Made by a program: the position numbers and the translations under genes. Positions 46,101 through 59,290 of a stretch of DNA of 64,000 nucleotides are shown here, piece after piece (within the stretch, counting starts at the first letter, position 1; each line of letters opens with the position of its first letter). The stretch spans positions 1 through 64,000 of the forward strand of contig LLEY01000150.1 of NCBI GenBank assembly GCA_001414485.1, given 5' to 3'. The notes below the pieces were generated by a model. It made no database searches and was not told the DNA's origin. It worked only from the letters and a program-made list of their open reading frames with translations. The DNA is from Calycina herbarum. Its lineage: Eukaryota; Ascomycota; Leotiomycetes; Helotiales; Pezizellaceae.

Positions 46101-49100
46101 ATTAGTTAGTAGAAAAGCATTTACTTTACCTAGTATAATAATAATTAATAGATATAGTATATAAACTACTACTCTTAGTAACCTTAGAGCAAATATATTC
46201 TCTTTTATAGACGTCTAATTCGGTTACGACTTAGCAAAGTTCTATAAACTTAAAATAAAAAGACTTCTTATACCTATAAAGATTTATAGATATAATAGAG
46301 AGATTAGTAGAAAAGCTACTTACTACTTCCTCTCTAATTACGTATTAGATAGCTATAAATTCTTTAATATACCCTTTATTCTACTAGACCTAGGATTATA
46401 TAACGTTATCCTTAGCTGAAAATTCTTTAAATACTTTTATATTAATATTAACGTAACTTATTAAAAGTTAGTCTAGCTAGAGGAACTTAAGCCTTACTTC
46501 TCTACTTAGCAGCCTACCTCTCTCTTATACGAAGCTATTCGTTCTAAGAACTCTACGCTCTTTTACTAGAATTAGGCAGACGCTTATAACCTTATAATAG
46601 AAACAGACGAATTACAAAGACAGAATAGCTGATCTATTCTAGAACTTAGTATAATAGAATATCTAGAATGTATATCTACGATCTACGAAAGCAACTACTA
46701 GTCTTCTATATAAGTATAATACTAGATTATAAAACAGGAACTCGAGAGATTACCTAAGAAAGTACTTACCTTAGTTTATCGACGAAAGCCCTTTCTAAAG
46801 CAAGAACCTTCTATAATAATTAATATCTCTACTATATCTATAGTAGGAATATACTACTATTTACTTTAGAAAGATAGTAAGATATTTACTACTAGCTTAT
46901 ATAAGATTAATAGTATTATAGCTAGATAAGAAGAGGATTATATAGTAATACTAGAGGTTCTAGAGAAGTATGTAGATTTTATAGACGTATTCTTAAAAGA
47001 AGCTTTAGATACCATGTTATCTTACTAATATTATAACTATAAAATATAGCTAGAAGAAACAGATACTCTTAGATATTCTCTACTATATAAGATATCGACT
47101 AAAGAGCTACTTACTATAAAGGAATATATCTTAGACAACCTTTATAAGGGATTTATAGAGTATAGCTAGTCCTCTTTTACTACTCTAGTACTATTTATTA
47201 AGAAAGTAGATAGAAGATTACGCTTTTATATCAACTTCTAGAAGCTTAATAATCTTACTTAAAAAGACTACTATCTACTTCCTCTTATTAATAAAACGCT
47301 AGCCTATATTAGTTAAACTTAAATCTTTATAAAACTCGATATCTATTAAGCTTTCTATTATATAAGAATAGATCCTGATTCTAAAGAACTAACTACTTTC
47401 TATATACGTTATAGAACGTATAAGTATAAGGTTCTACTCTTTAGACTTATAAATAGACTATCTACGTACTAGTAGTATATAAACGACGTACTTTTTAACT
47501 ATTTAGACGATTTCTGCTCTACTTACTTAGACGATATCCTTATCTATTCTTTAAATATATTAGAGTACGAGGAATATATATAAAAAGTCCTCTAATAACT
47601 ACGAGATACTAGCTTATAAGTAGATATTAAGAAATACGAATTTAATATTAAGAAGATAAAATACCTTAGCTTTATTATTAAGACTAATAGTATTAAAGTA
47701 GATCTAGAAAAAGTTATAATAGTCTAAAATTAGTAAGTACTAGATATAGTAAAAGGCGTCTAGAGCTTCGTAGGCTTTTATAACTTCTACTAGAGGTTTA
47801 TACGAAATTATAGAATTATTATAAAACCACTTACACGTCTTATAAAGGACAACGTACTCTTCAACTTCGACAAAAGCTACTAGGACGCTTTTAAGAAGCT
47901 AAAAGAGTGTCTTACAACGGTACTAGTCTTTCGCTACTACTCTCTAGAGCTTCTTATAATAATCGAGATAGACGCCTTAGATAGAATAATTGCTAGGATA
48001 CTATAACAACAGTAAGTAGACGGCTAATAGTACCTAGTAGCTTACTTTAGTAAGGTTATATCCTTAGCTAAGTATAATTATAAGATTTATAATAAAGAGA
48101 TACTTATAATCGTACGCTTGCTTATAGAATAGAGACTGGAATTATAAAGCAAATATAAGAAAGTTTATATTTATACTAATTATAAAGTACTTAAGTACTT
48201 TATAATAATAAAGTAGCTTACTATACGTTAAGCTAGATAAGCTAAAGCTTTAGCTAAATACTACTTTATAGTAATATACTATTCTAGAAAAGAGAATAGG
48301 AAGATAGACGCTTTAATACGAAAAACAGACGAGTTATAGACTTAGAAGAAGCTAAAAGAATAATACTAGACCTATATACTCTTAATAAAAGAATAAGTTA
48401 ATATAGAAGTACTTAAAGACCTCGAGGTCGAAATAAGCTCTATTACACTAGCTCTAGTCGACAACGATCACTTCTAGGAGTCTCTTATACTCTCTAAACG
48501 AATCTATAAAGCAAATAAGAATACTAAGACACTTTAAACTTTACGATTATAGGCTAAGAACGACGAAGACTCTCTATATGTCTTAGAGGAAGACCTACTA
48601 CTTTATTAAGGCTACTTAATAGTACTAGATATTAATACTTTATAGATAGACCTAATCTATAAAGTATATAACTAAGTACTACTAGCCTACCCTAGATAAG
48701 ACAAGACCTACTAGATCCTTCGCTCGAGATATATCTAGCGAAATATAAAGTCTAATATTACGTAATACGTACGTAACTATTACAAATGTCGAAGAGTAGA
48801 TATACTAAGAGATAAGACCTCTAGTTATCTACACCTACTTCTAGTTCTATTATATATATAGTAACACGTAGTAATAGACTTTAAATCCTTCCTAGCTAAT
48901 AAGTACAGTTTTAACAACGTATTCATAGTTATTAACCGATTATCTAAACAATCTATCTCTATTCTATACTAAAAGGAAGTAATAGCTAAGCAAATAGCTA
49001 GGCTATACTTATAGCACGTATTACGATATTACAGAATCCTAGAGAGTATTATCTTTAATAGAGGCCCTTAGTTTATCTCTACCTTCTAGTAAGAATTTAC

Positions 49101-50070
49101 ACGAACCCTCAGCGTCTAGCTTCGACTTTCGACTGCAAATCACGCCTAGACAGACAGATAAACCGAAATTATAAACCAGTACCTAGATTAGCGCTTATAG
49201 CCGTATATAAATTACTACTAGAATAATTAGTTAGAGCTACTTCTAATAATAGACCACGCTTAGCTTATACTACCTTATAGTACTATTAGAATGTCTCTAT
49301 TCGAATTATAAAAGAGCTACTTACTAAGAACGTCTTTTAACTAATATATACCTAAACTCTCGACTATATAAGAGAGGCTATTATAAGAAGAAGCTATAAC
49401 AGTTATAAAGACTCTTTAAGAAGTACTAGACGTCGGCTAAGCAAATATAGTAAAAGCTTAAGAAAAGAAAGAATAGGACGTGAATAGACATAGACGAGAA
49501 GTAGACTTTAAAGTTAGCGATATAGTTTTTATTACTATAAAGGACTAGAATACGTAAAGACCTAGCCGGAAGTTAGACTACTAGATAGCTAGACCTTTTA
49601 AGATCCTTAAGGAAGTTAGCTCTGCTTTTAGACTCTAGTTACTATCCTCTATTAGAGTCTATCCTGTCTTCGTACTAGAGAAGTTACGTAAAGCTTTAGA
49701 CGATTCTCTGCCTAGACAAGTAAGTACGCTACCTCTACCGATTATCGTCGATAAAGAAGAAGAATAGGAGGTTAAGGAAGTACTTACAAGTAAGACGCGA
49801 TAGAAGTCTCTTTACTACCGATTAAAGTAGAAGAGCTATAACGAGGACCTTGACTAGCACCTAGCTCGCTACGTAGCCTACTCGCTATATATGTTAAAGG
49901 AATTCTATTTAGCGAATCTAACAGCTGACGGGCGTCTAAAGGCTCTTCCTTTGTAGCTAGAGACGTACGAGGTAGAAAGAGACAATTACAGCGAATTAGA
50001 GAGTAACGACTCTATAGCTACGGAAGACAAAGCGGCTTAGTTAAAGGGGGCCCGGTTAAAGGAGGGGGTG
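46101..50070 (+). pseudogene. Pol of gypsy element 2
   Basis: Reverse transcriptase: RLRFYINF (about 47216-47240) to YLDDILIYS (47524-47550), with both Asp residues intact. RNase H lies about 47930-48300. Integrase: VDFKSFLANKYSFNNVF (about 48878-48930) and LRLSTANHA then TDR (about 49117-49160). A chromodomain-like tail (EVKEVLTSKTR, about 49769-49800) ends before the 3' LTR. It is broken by TAG stops. Confidence 0.85.
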
Positions 50071-50071
50071 G

Positions 50072-50254
50072 TGTAACAGTCCTAGTCACATACGACTGGA
50101 TCACGTGCCGAGGTTCTACCGAAGTCTCGCTTAGTATATATAAATAGAGACAGAGCGTACTAACTCTCCTCTTCTCTCTTTAGTTTAGTTTTCTTCGAAT
50201 ACAGGTACTATTCTACAAGTATCTCTTTTAGTGTATTTATAGAGGGCTGTTACA
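50072..50254 (+). repeat. 3' LTR, gypsy element 2
   Basis: 183 bp, TGTAACAGTCC to GCTGTTACA. Confidence 0.95.
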
Positions 50255-50259
50255 CTTCT

Positions 50260-51759
50260 AAGCTAAAATATCCTATATATCCTCTACTATAAGTACTCTC
50301 TCTTAACAGACACGAGTCTTTTTAGCTCTACAGCGTTTGCTTAGAGCTTTATTTACCGCGCGAAGAGTATAGACCTCCGTAGACAAAAGGGTTATCTTAT
50401 GTGCTATTCGCTCTATACTAAAAAAGTGGAGTTAGCGAGCTTCCTTAGTAACGGGCTATACGATTTCGTATAAGAGTTGATTATGAAAGTGCTTCAGTTA
50501 GGTTAGAAGAGGTCTAGGACACCTAAGAGAGAGGGTTGGCACTAGACGGCCGAGGGAGAGTTAGAGTCTATAACCTTACGTCAAGCTTTGAAAGCACTGC
50601 TTATAGGTTAAAGGGCACTAGGCCAGCTCTACGGAATCCAGTCTAACAGTTTAAGACTGTTATTATTTCCTTATATACTATTATAAAGGCTAGAAAGAAC
50701 TCGATCTTCGTAATATAGTTAATATAGACCTTGATAAACGTCTTAATCTGCCGACTATACACCTGTTTTAATATACTAAAGCACCTAATATTAAATAGCT
50801 AGGTTAGATAGAATAAATAAGAAGGTAGTCTAAGAGTAATAATATTATATATCTTATAGTACTCTTAGAACTTAGCTGATTCATAACTCTTATGTCTATC
50901 TAAGACTAGTATTCGATATAGACCCTTTATATAAGCAGCAGTGTATTTATTAAAGTGTTTTAACTATTCTAGACCTGTTTTATTATTTGTTTAACTATTA
51001 CTTATCTCGGTTTAATAACCTAGTTAGGTAAGAAGCCGCCGTCGGTATACTAGTTAGAGAGATAGTTCTTACTCTAAACTACTAAGAATAGAGAAACACT
51101 CTAGCTCTCTTTATTAATATAAGTAATTGCTATAGCCTATTCCCGATTACCTAGCTAAACTGTCTTACCTCTACTACGCTGATCTATATAGGTAATAACT
51201 ATTCTAAGATAAATAACACCTATTATAAACCCGGTTTCGTTAAAGTTATAAAAGTCGTAGTCTAAAACTCTATACTTCGTCTATATATTTATAATAAGTC
51301 GAAACCACGTACTAATTAGCTCTAGATCTTAGTATAAGGCTCTTTAGAAATTATAAACGCGATTAAAACGCGTCTTAAGGTCTAGTTGTCGTTATATAAA
51401 TCGATATACCTAGAGCTTACCGACGAGTCTTCTTCTCTACGATTCGAGGATAAAATTAGCTATATCTTCTATACTAGCTAGCCGGGGCGTAAATCCTCTA
51501 GAATCTATATTAAGTATATTCTGAATAATCACTTCCTCTTCTAACTTAGTTAACTTATAATAATTAGCTTTAGAATCAGAGCGATAGGTTCGGCTAGCTA
51601 TTCTATTAGAAAGAGTCGTATATAGTACTTTGTAAATCTTTGCTACGAAGCGTTTACTTAGTTTTGTAGACGATCGAATAGCCTTAATAGCTAGAATAAT
51701 TCGCTCTTCTTAGGTTTTAATTTCTATAATAAATAGTTAAGAAGACGCGTGTTATAGGC
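50260..51759 (-). mobile_element. Fot1/Pogo transposon family D, right part
   Basis: This continues from 44566. The minus strand encodes a transposase with VLDRHKSYESAKF (second catalytic Asp; usually LDGHxSH) and LPSYLFYLTQLFN at about 50990-50830. It is less mutated than family C. The right inverted end is missing; the sequence stops at the gypsy LTR at 51760. Confidence 0.8.
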
Positions 51760-52065
51760 CGAATGCAAAGAGGTTAATAGATAAGGTTGTCTTATTATAA
51801 GAAGAATTAACTAAGGAGCGAAGTCTAATTCTATATACGAGGGAAGAGGGTTTTATAGAGGCTATGTATAGACTATACGTAATTATATTCTGAACGTTGA
51901 TCTCTTATATTCTAAACGTCGATATATTTAGAATATTAATATATTTAGAATATTAATATATTCTAAACGTTAATCTCTAATATTAATTTAAACGCCCTAA
52001 GTCGTATAGTCACGTTTTATACGAAGGTCGGTAGACTGAGTACTCTTTAGGTGTAAACTATTATA
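51760..52065 (-). repeat. 3' LTR of family G (minus copy)
   Basis: 306 bp; inverted partner of 55340-55672. It contains direct repeats of TTTAGAATATTAATATA. Confidence 0.88.
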
Positions 52066-54540
52066 TTACCCTCTCTCTCTAGGTTCTCTAAAGGTTATAC
52101 GCTTTCGTGTCTTTAAAGGCGTCTTAAGGTTCCTAGGTCGGTTAAGCGTATCCTTTCTATTTTATAAGTAGCTTCTTCTATCTTCGCCCTTTTTTGTTAA
52201 GAATCGCTTCTACTATATATTCTTAGTTGTCTTCGAGAACTTTGAGTCTAGGCTAGTTATTATCTTAAACTTGACTTAGTAACGGGTTGTTCGAAGCTGG
52301 TTAGAGGAGTTAGAAGTAGAAAACGTCGTGAATTCTAGGCGGCGTATCTAAGTAGTAACTATGTATTCTAATTACTTCTAGTACTATATACTTAGCCTGC
52401 TTTATATCGAGCTTCTTTAACATCCTTATTATATAAACGCTTTGTAGGTTTAGCTAGACTTTGTCTCTAACTTTAAAGCTTAGTACTTATTATCTTCTTC
52501 GGTTTATAACGTCTTCTATTATTTACTATATAGTAGCTATTACCGACTATGCCTATTCCTATACTTCTTTAAGCTTTCGTACGATTATATTAGCTTTCTA
52601 AATTAGTAATTATAGTATAGCTTTGTCTAAGAGTTTATACTAGATATTTAGAGGTTCGGTGTAATATCTATGTTTAAAGAAGAAGAGGCTTACTTTTGTA
52701 GCTATTACTGTTTAGTTATTAATTACTAGTTTAGTAAATAGTAGTAGCTCTTCCTAGTTATCTTAAGTATAATCTATAAATATATATAAGTAGGTCTCTA
52801 CTATCTAGTTTATTTGTTTTATAGATCTGTTCGTTTCTAGGTAAAAAGCTATAGAGAGTCTTCGTATAATTTCTAAAAGAGAATATACTCTTGTCTAAAG
52901 GTAGCTAACAAACTACGTTCTTTAATTAGATACTATTACTTTTAGTAAATAATATCTTTAGTAGAAAGTTTAAATAAACTATCTAGTAACTATTTTAGCT
53001 ATAATATTCTTAAGACTATTATAAATTGTTCCTTTTCCTAGTCTATTTATAATTATAACTATATTTATATATTTATTACTTTTTAGAAGATTAACTATAA
53101 AGTCTATTAAGATCTCGCTTTAGATTCGGTTTAGAACTAGTAGTGGTTTTAGGAATCCTTATTATACGTTTCTTTAAGCCTTATTCCTTCTATAAGTGTT
53201 ATAGTTTTATATAAACCTTTAAATATCTTATAATATCTAAGGCTAGAAGTATTATTATAAGAGGATCTAGGCCGTGTTTTCTTAGCTAGGGTAACTATAG
53301 AGCTTTAAATTATATATTAATTAAATTATTCTTATATAAAGTTCTTTATTATTTAAAACTTATAAGTAGTCTTAGAACTTTAGTTTTCTATTTATAATCG
53401 TATATTTAGATATTAATACTTTAAGTCTTAAGCTAGTAGAGAACGTTCTCTTACCTTATTATATAGCTTCTTTTATTATTTAAAGGTTAGTATCTTTTTC
53501 TTTAGCTATTATCTAGAGTTCCTAGAACGTCTTTTTATTATTAGAGACTTCCTCTTATAGTTTAAGAGCTTATCTTTATATTAGGTTTGCCTTTATAATC
53601 TCTAGGATCTTTCTCTTTTTATTTATAATCTTAAGAAGTTGCTTTATCTAATAGTCTATCTATTTATCTATAACGTTGTCTAGTATATCTTACTTACGTT
53701 ATAAGAGAGCGTCTACTTAAATGTTATATTTACCTTTAATATATATAATCTTAAGATTATACTTTAAGAGAGCTAGAGACTATTATATTTACTATTTAGT
53801 AAGCTTCTAAACTGTTATAAAGTACTCGAGGTTCTTATAGTCTATCTAAATCTTAAAGTTGTCTATGCTTCGTAGCTTAGAATCCTACGCTTCTAAGTAT
53901 TATATAATCGCTAGTATTTCCTTATTATAGATCTTATAGTTATACTTAGTAGGTAAGTTCTTCTTTAAAAAGAAGGTATAGAGTTATAAAAGTCCTTCGT
54001 CGTTATATTATATAAGCGTGCTACTAATATACTAGTTAGAAGAGTCTATTTCTATAATCGTTTACCTTTTATAATTAAATTATATAAGAGTAGAGGCTAT
54101 AGTAAATATATACTTAAGTCGTTTAAAGACATCTTAATATTCGTCTGTCTATATAAATATGTATTCTTTATAGGTAAGTTCTATAAGAGGTCTTATAATA
54201 TTAGAATAGTCTTTAATAAAGCTTTAGTAGAAGTTTATAAAGCTAAGGAAACTTTGTATATCTTTAACTATAGTTAGCGCTTCTTAGTCTAGGATTGCTT
54301 TTATCTTTTCTAGGTCTATTTTAACTTCTAAGTTAATATTAAAGATAAATCTAAAGTACTTTGTTTAAGTAACTAAGAATTTATATTTATTAATATTAAG
54401 AAAGAGTCCTACTTCTTTAAGTTTTCTAAGTACTTGCTTAACTTAGTCTTTGTATTCTTTAAGAGTTCTATCTAAAAATATTAAGATATCGTCTACGTAG
54501 GTAGAGTAGAAGTTGTTAAGATATTCTTATAACGTCTAGT
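51760..54540 (-). mobile_element. Gypsy family G, 3' half in minus orientation
   Basis: It is read right to left. YVDDILIFLDRTLKEYKD (about 54500-54440) ends the reverse transcriptase, with both Asp residues intact. RNase H follows (IEIDSSNQYIS, IYNKEILAII, IDYKNLEYF at 53852-53817), then integrase and chromodomain, a polypurine tract (minus of CCCTCTCTCTCT at 52069-52080) and the 3' LTR 52065-51760. The 5' half is absent: the frame breaks at about 54540, where a second copy begins in the opposite direction. Confidence 0.85.
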
Positions 54541-55672
54541 TAACTCTAACCCTAAGCTTTTTACCTAGAAATAGACAGATCTACGAAACGAATAAACTAG
54601 ATAGTAGAGACCTACTTATATATATTTATAGATTATACTTAAAATAACTAAGAAGAGCTACTACTATTTACTAAACTAGTAATTAATAACTAAACAGTAA
54701 TAGCTATAAAAGTAAGCCTCTTCTTTCTTAAATATAGATATTATACTAAATCTCTAGATATCTAGTATAAACTCTTAAGTAAAGCGATACTACGATTACT
54801 AATTTAGAAAGCTAATATAATTATATAAAAGCTTAAAGAAGTATAGAAATAGGTATAGTTAGTAATAGCTATTATATAGTAAATAATAGAAGATATTATA
54901 AACTAAAGAAGATAATAAGTACTAAGTTTTAAAGTTAGAGACAAAGTCTAGTTAAACCTATAAAACGTTTATATAATAAGGATATTAAAGAAGCTTAATA
55001 TAAAGTAAGCTAAGTATATAGTACTAGAAGTAATTAGAAAACATAGTTACTACTTAGATATACTACTTAGAATTTATAACGTTTTTTACTCTTAACTCCT
55101 CTAACTAGCTTTAAACGACCTATTACTAAGTTAAGTTTAAGATAATAACTAGCCTAGACTTAAAGTTTTTAAAGACGACTAAGAATACGTAGTAGAAGCG
55201 ATTCTTAACGAAAAAGGATAAAGATAGAAGAAGCTACTTATAAAATAGAAGAGATATATTTAACTAACTTAGGAACCTTAAGATACTCTTAAAGATACGA
55301 AAGCGTATAACCTTTAGAGAACCTAGAGAGAGAGAGTAATATAATAGTTTATACCTAAAGAGTACTTAGTCTACTAACCTTTATATAAAACGTAACTATA
55401 TAACTTAGAGTGTTTAGATCGATATTAGAGATTAACGTTTAGAATATATTAATATTCTAAATATATTAATATTCTAAAGATATTAATATTTTAAACATAT
55501 CAACGTTTAGAATATAAGAGATTAACGTTTAGAATATAATTACGTATAGTCTATACGTAGCCTCTATAAAACCCTCTTCTCTCGTACGTAGAATTAGACT
55601 TCTCTTCTTAGTTAATTCTCCTTATAATAAGATAACCTTATCTATTAACCTCTTTATATTTAGCCTGTAATA
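54541..55672 (+). mobile_element. Gypsy family G, 3' end in plus orientation
   Basis: It starts in the integrase C-terminal region (VRDKV, ILKKLNVK). A chromodomain at 55182-55280 (EYVVEAILNEKG then KKLLIK, with Trp codons now TAG) is followed by a purine tract and the 3' LTR 55340-55672. Together with 51760-52900 it forms an inverted repeat of about 1.1 kb. Its right end abuts a Pogo family B copy that lacks its own left end. Confidence 0.85.
55340..55672 (+). repeat. 3' LTR of family G (plus copy)
   Basis: 333 bp, TATAATAG to CCTGTAATA; it has one more TATTAATATT-type unit than the minus copy. Confidence 0.88.
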
Positions 55673-56093
55673 ATAACGTTTAATTACCTTCTTAAGAAGC
55701 TAATATTATTTTAGCGACCTAAGAACTCGAAAACAACGCGTTATTAACTAAACGAAGTACTATAAAGATTTACTAGATTCCTTAAAAGACTCTCTCTAAC
55801 CGACGTGCTAGAAAGCTCTTACGACGCGATTACTAGTCTAATTCGAAAAAGCTTACGAAGCTAGTAGAGAAAGCAATAGTTAGATTTAGAAGGGTTTTCG
55901 CTTATAAGAGATATAGTATAAGATATAACTAATAATCTACTAAGAGAGCGCGACGGAAAGCCTATAAGTAAGAACTAGCTAGATAACTTTATTAAACGTA
56001 TACTTAAGCTTAAAACTTAATAGAGTCGTTCTTATAATCGTTAGTAAGCTTTAACTAAGGATCCGCGAGTTATTAGGCTATAGTTTATACTTA
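55673..56093 (+). mobile_element. Fot1/Pogo family B copy 4, left part (5' truncated)
   Basis: It begins at the point equivalent to about 42511 of copy 2, without the inverted end. It runs to TA 56092-56093, where family C is inserted, and resumes at 57956. Confidence 0.85.
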
Positions 56094-57953
56094 ACGTAAT
56101 CTATTACCGAGCTACGTATATTACCGAGCTACGTACTTTTACCGACTTCTACTACTTTAAAATATAATAAATCAACTATAATAATAGATAAAACTTATTA
56201 CTCTTTAGATTCTAATAAGCTAGATATATTTATAAGTTCTTAATAAGTTCGTATATTATAACTAGTCTTTCTATAAGTACTATAACGTTACGTAGTTAAA
56301 ATCTCTTCTTTACGATTTACTCTTCTAAAGCGCTTATTATATTATATCTGCTTATTTACTTCGTCTTAAGCTATAATATCGTATATATTCTCTATAGTAA
56401 GTATACCTCTTTAATAGATACGATTCTTTTTAGCTCTATAACGCTTAGAAAGTGCCTTATTTACTACTCGAAGTATATATAGCTTAGTATTAATAAGAGT
56501 TAATTTATAAGCTAAACGCTCTATATCTTTAGCTAACAAAGCAACAGTTTAAAAAAGAGGAGTAGGCGAGCTTCCTTAATAATAGGTAATACGATCTCTA
56601 ACTAAAGTTATTTATAAAAGAGCTTCTATTAGGTTATAAGAGGTCTACGAAACCTAAGAGTCTACCTCGACGGAAGAGAGACTAGTAGACGTTAGAGTTC
56701 GTAACTTTATATCTAACTTCGATATAACTACTTAAGAGTTAAAAGGTATTAATCTAGCTTTATAGAATCTAGCTTAACCGTTTATAAGAGTAATTAACTT
56801 AATATATACTTATTTAAAGACTATAAGGAACTTAACCTTAGTAATATAATTAATATATACTTTTATAAACTCTTTAATTTCTTAACTATACTTCTACTTA
56901 AGAATAGTAAAACACTTAATATTAAGTATCTAGGTTAGATAAGAAGAATATAGAGGTAATCTAAGAGTTATAATATTATAAGACTTATAATATTCTTGAA
57001 ATTCTACTGATTTATAACTCTTATATCTATCTAAAACTAATATATAATATAGACTCTTAGCTTAAGTAGTAGTATATTTATTAAAGTATTTTAACTATTC
57101 TAGACCTATCTTATTATTTATCTAACTATTATTTATAGGTTTAATACCTTAATTATAAAGGAGGCTAGTTTTAGAATACTAATTCGCGAGGTAATTAACG
57201 CTTTAAATAATAAGTAATAGAGGGATACTTCTACCTTTGCTATTAATCGTAATAATTGCTATTACTTATTCTTAATTACCTAGTTAAACTATCTTACTCT
57301 TACTACGTCGATTAGTATAAGTAATAACTATTCTAGAATAGATTTAACCTATTATAAAGCTAGTCTTATTAAAGTTATAGAAATCGCTATCTACTATACT
57401 ATATTTCGTTTATATATTCTCTACTAGTTGAAACTATATACTAATTAACTTAGGATCTTTATATAAGGCTCTTTAAAAGTCGTAAACGTAATTAAAACGC
57501 GTCTTTAACTCTAGTCGTTGAACTATAAATCGTTCTATCTAGCGCTTTCTAACGTGTTTTACTTTATACGTCTTAAGAAGGTAATTCACTATATCTTCTA
57601 TATTAGCTAGCTAAGGCGAAAACCCTCTAGAATCTTAATTAAATATATGTTAAATAATTGTTTCCTCTTCTAATTTCGTTAGTTTTAAATAATTAGGTTT
57701 AGTATTACTATAAGAAGGTTAGCTGTTTATTTTAAGACGAAGAGTAGATTTAGAAACTTTATAGATTTTTATAACGTTTTTATAGCTTAATTTTCGTTTA
57801 GATGTTTAAATAGCTTTAATAGCTAATATAATTAGTACTTCTTAAGTTTGACTTATATTATAGAAGAAGAAAACGCGTGTTAAAGTAGTAGAGTAGTAAA
57901 TTTAGTAAAAGTACGTAGCTCGGTAATATACGTAGCTCGGTGATAGATCACGT
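56094..57953 (-). mobile_element. Fot1/Pogo transposon family C, full copy
   Basis: Length 1860 bp, flanked by TA (56092-56093 and 57954-57955). The inverted ends ACGTAATCTATTACCGAGCT and ACGTGATCTATCACCGAGCT (complement) each hold two copies of ACCGAGCTACGTA. A degraded transposase lies on the minus strand. The host copy of family B reads across the site when this element is removed. Confidence 0.92.
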
Positions 57954-57955
57954 TA

Positions 57956-59274
57956 TATAGTTTATTAAAGAGAAATATAGTATTTAAGATAAGGATATTT
58001 ATAACTTTAATAAAAGTAGCTTTATAATAGAAGTTATTTTATCTTAACTAGTTCTTATAAGCTTAGAAATACGTAGAAAGCGAAAGTAAGTTTAGCTAGG
58101 TAATTATAAGTAGGTTATAGTTATTTAGAGAGTTAACGTAATAGAATAAATAATTCTACTATTTATTATATTTATAGGTAAAGTACTTATTTCTTCCTAG
58201 TACTAAGATATATATATACTATATAATTAGGTAAATAAGATTAGTAACAACAGCTAGATAAATAATAAGCTTAGAGTTATATAGTTAAAGTATTTTAATA
58301 AATATATAAAGATGTAAAGTATAAGAGAATACTATTTACTAATTATTAATAGTTATAAAAGCTACAACTTACTTGAATTCTAATAACTCTATAAAGACTT
58401 AAATATTATTACTCTTTATATACCTCTATACTTATTATACCTACTATAGCTGTTTAATATAGTCTACTTCTTACCTTTAAAGCGAGTATATAGAGCTAAG
58501 ATATTAGGCTTAGTATATAATTATATTAATTATATTATTAAAGAAACCTTTCTTCTAGTATTTAAAATAGCTTTTTATAAAGTATTTATAAAAGGTAATA
58601 TCTACGTAAGTTTTAAAGACGCTAGGCTAGTCTTATATAACCTAGAAGCTATGTTATTAAAGCTTGATTTAAGACTTTATATACTAATACTAACGATACT
58701 AGAAGATACTCTATAAATACCTAAAATACTAAGTAATATACGTGAAATAATAGCTTAATTAATACTTATTTAAGATCGGATTTAAAGATATTAAGACTTA
58801 TTATCTAGTTCTATTATTTAGTCTCTTAATTAACTCGAAAAAGGCTCTAGTAGAGTGATATATAATATAGTATTAATATATAAGGAAATTACTAATCTTC
58901 GTAAAATAACTAAGGCTATAACTAAGTATAAAAGTTATAAGAGGAATTATATTAAGAGTTAAGAGATATTAATAGTAGGTAAGTTAGCTGATTTAATTAC
59001 TTCTAAGGAAACTAGCGACTAGAAACAAGGTAAAGAGTCTAGGAAGAGAGTTCGCGTAGACAGGTACTATAGCTATTATAGTAAAACTAGGTATAATTCT
59101 CGTACTTGTTAAGTAGAAATATTTAATATAGAAGATAGCGAAAGTTCTAAATAATACTAGGTAGCTTCTATAGTTTAATAACTTTATATAGTATTAAGTA
59201 TTTTATATCGTAATAATACTAGATTTAAAAAGTAGGCGACTTACTTAGGTAGACGACTCGCTTATAAAACACGT
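57956..59274 (+). mobile_element. Fot1/Pogo family B copy 4, right part
   Basis: This continues the transposase through YNFNKSSFIIE-like and LLKRVYRAKILGL-like stretches to the inverted end AAAACACGT, followed by TA at 59275-59276. It is more mutated than copy 2. Confidence 0.88.
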
Positions 59275-59290
59275 TAAGTAAATATATATA

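Larger units (their letters stand above)
44567..50254 (+). mobile_element. Complete but degraded Ty3/gypsy element 2, with chromodomain
   Basis: Length 5688 bp. LTRs of 183 bp (44567-44749 and 50072-50254) run T(G/A)TAACAGTCC to GCTGTTA(C/T)A. The target duplication CTTCT lies at 44562-44566 and 50255-50259. A purine tract AAAGGAGGGGGTGG precedes the 3' LTR. Gag, RT, RNase H, integrase and chromodomain remnants appear in order. Its LTRs and coding parts keep more CG/CA sites than family G, so it is younger. Confidence 0.95.
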
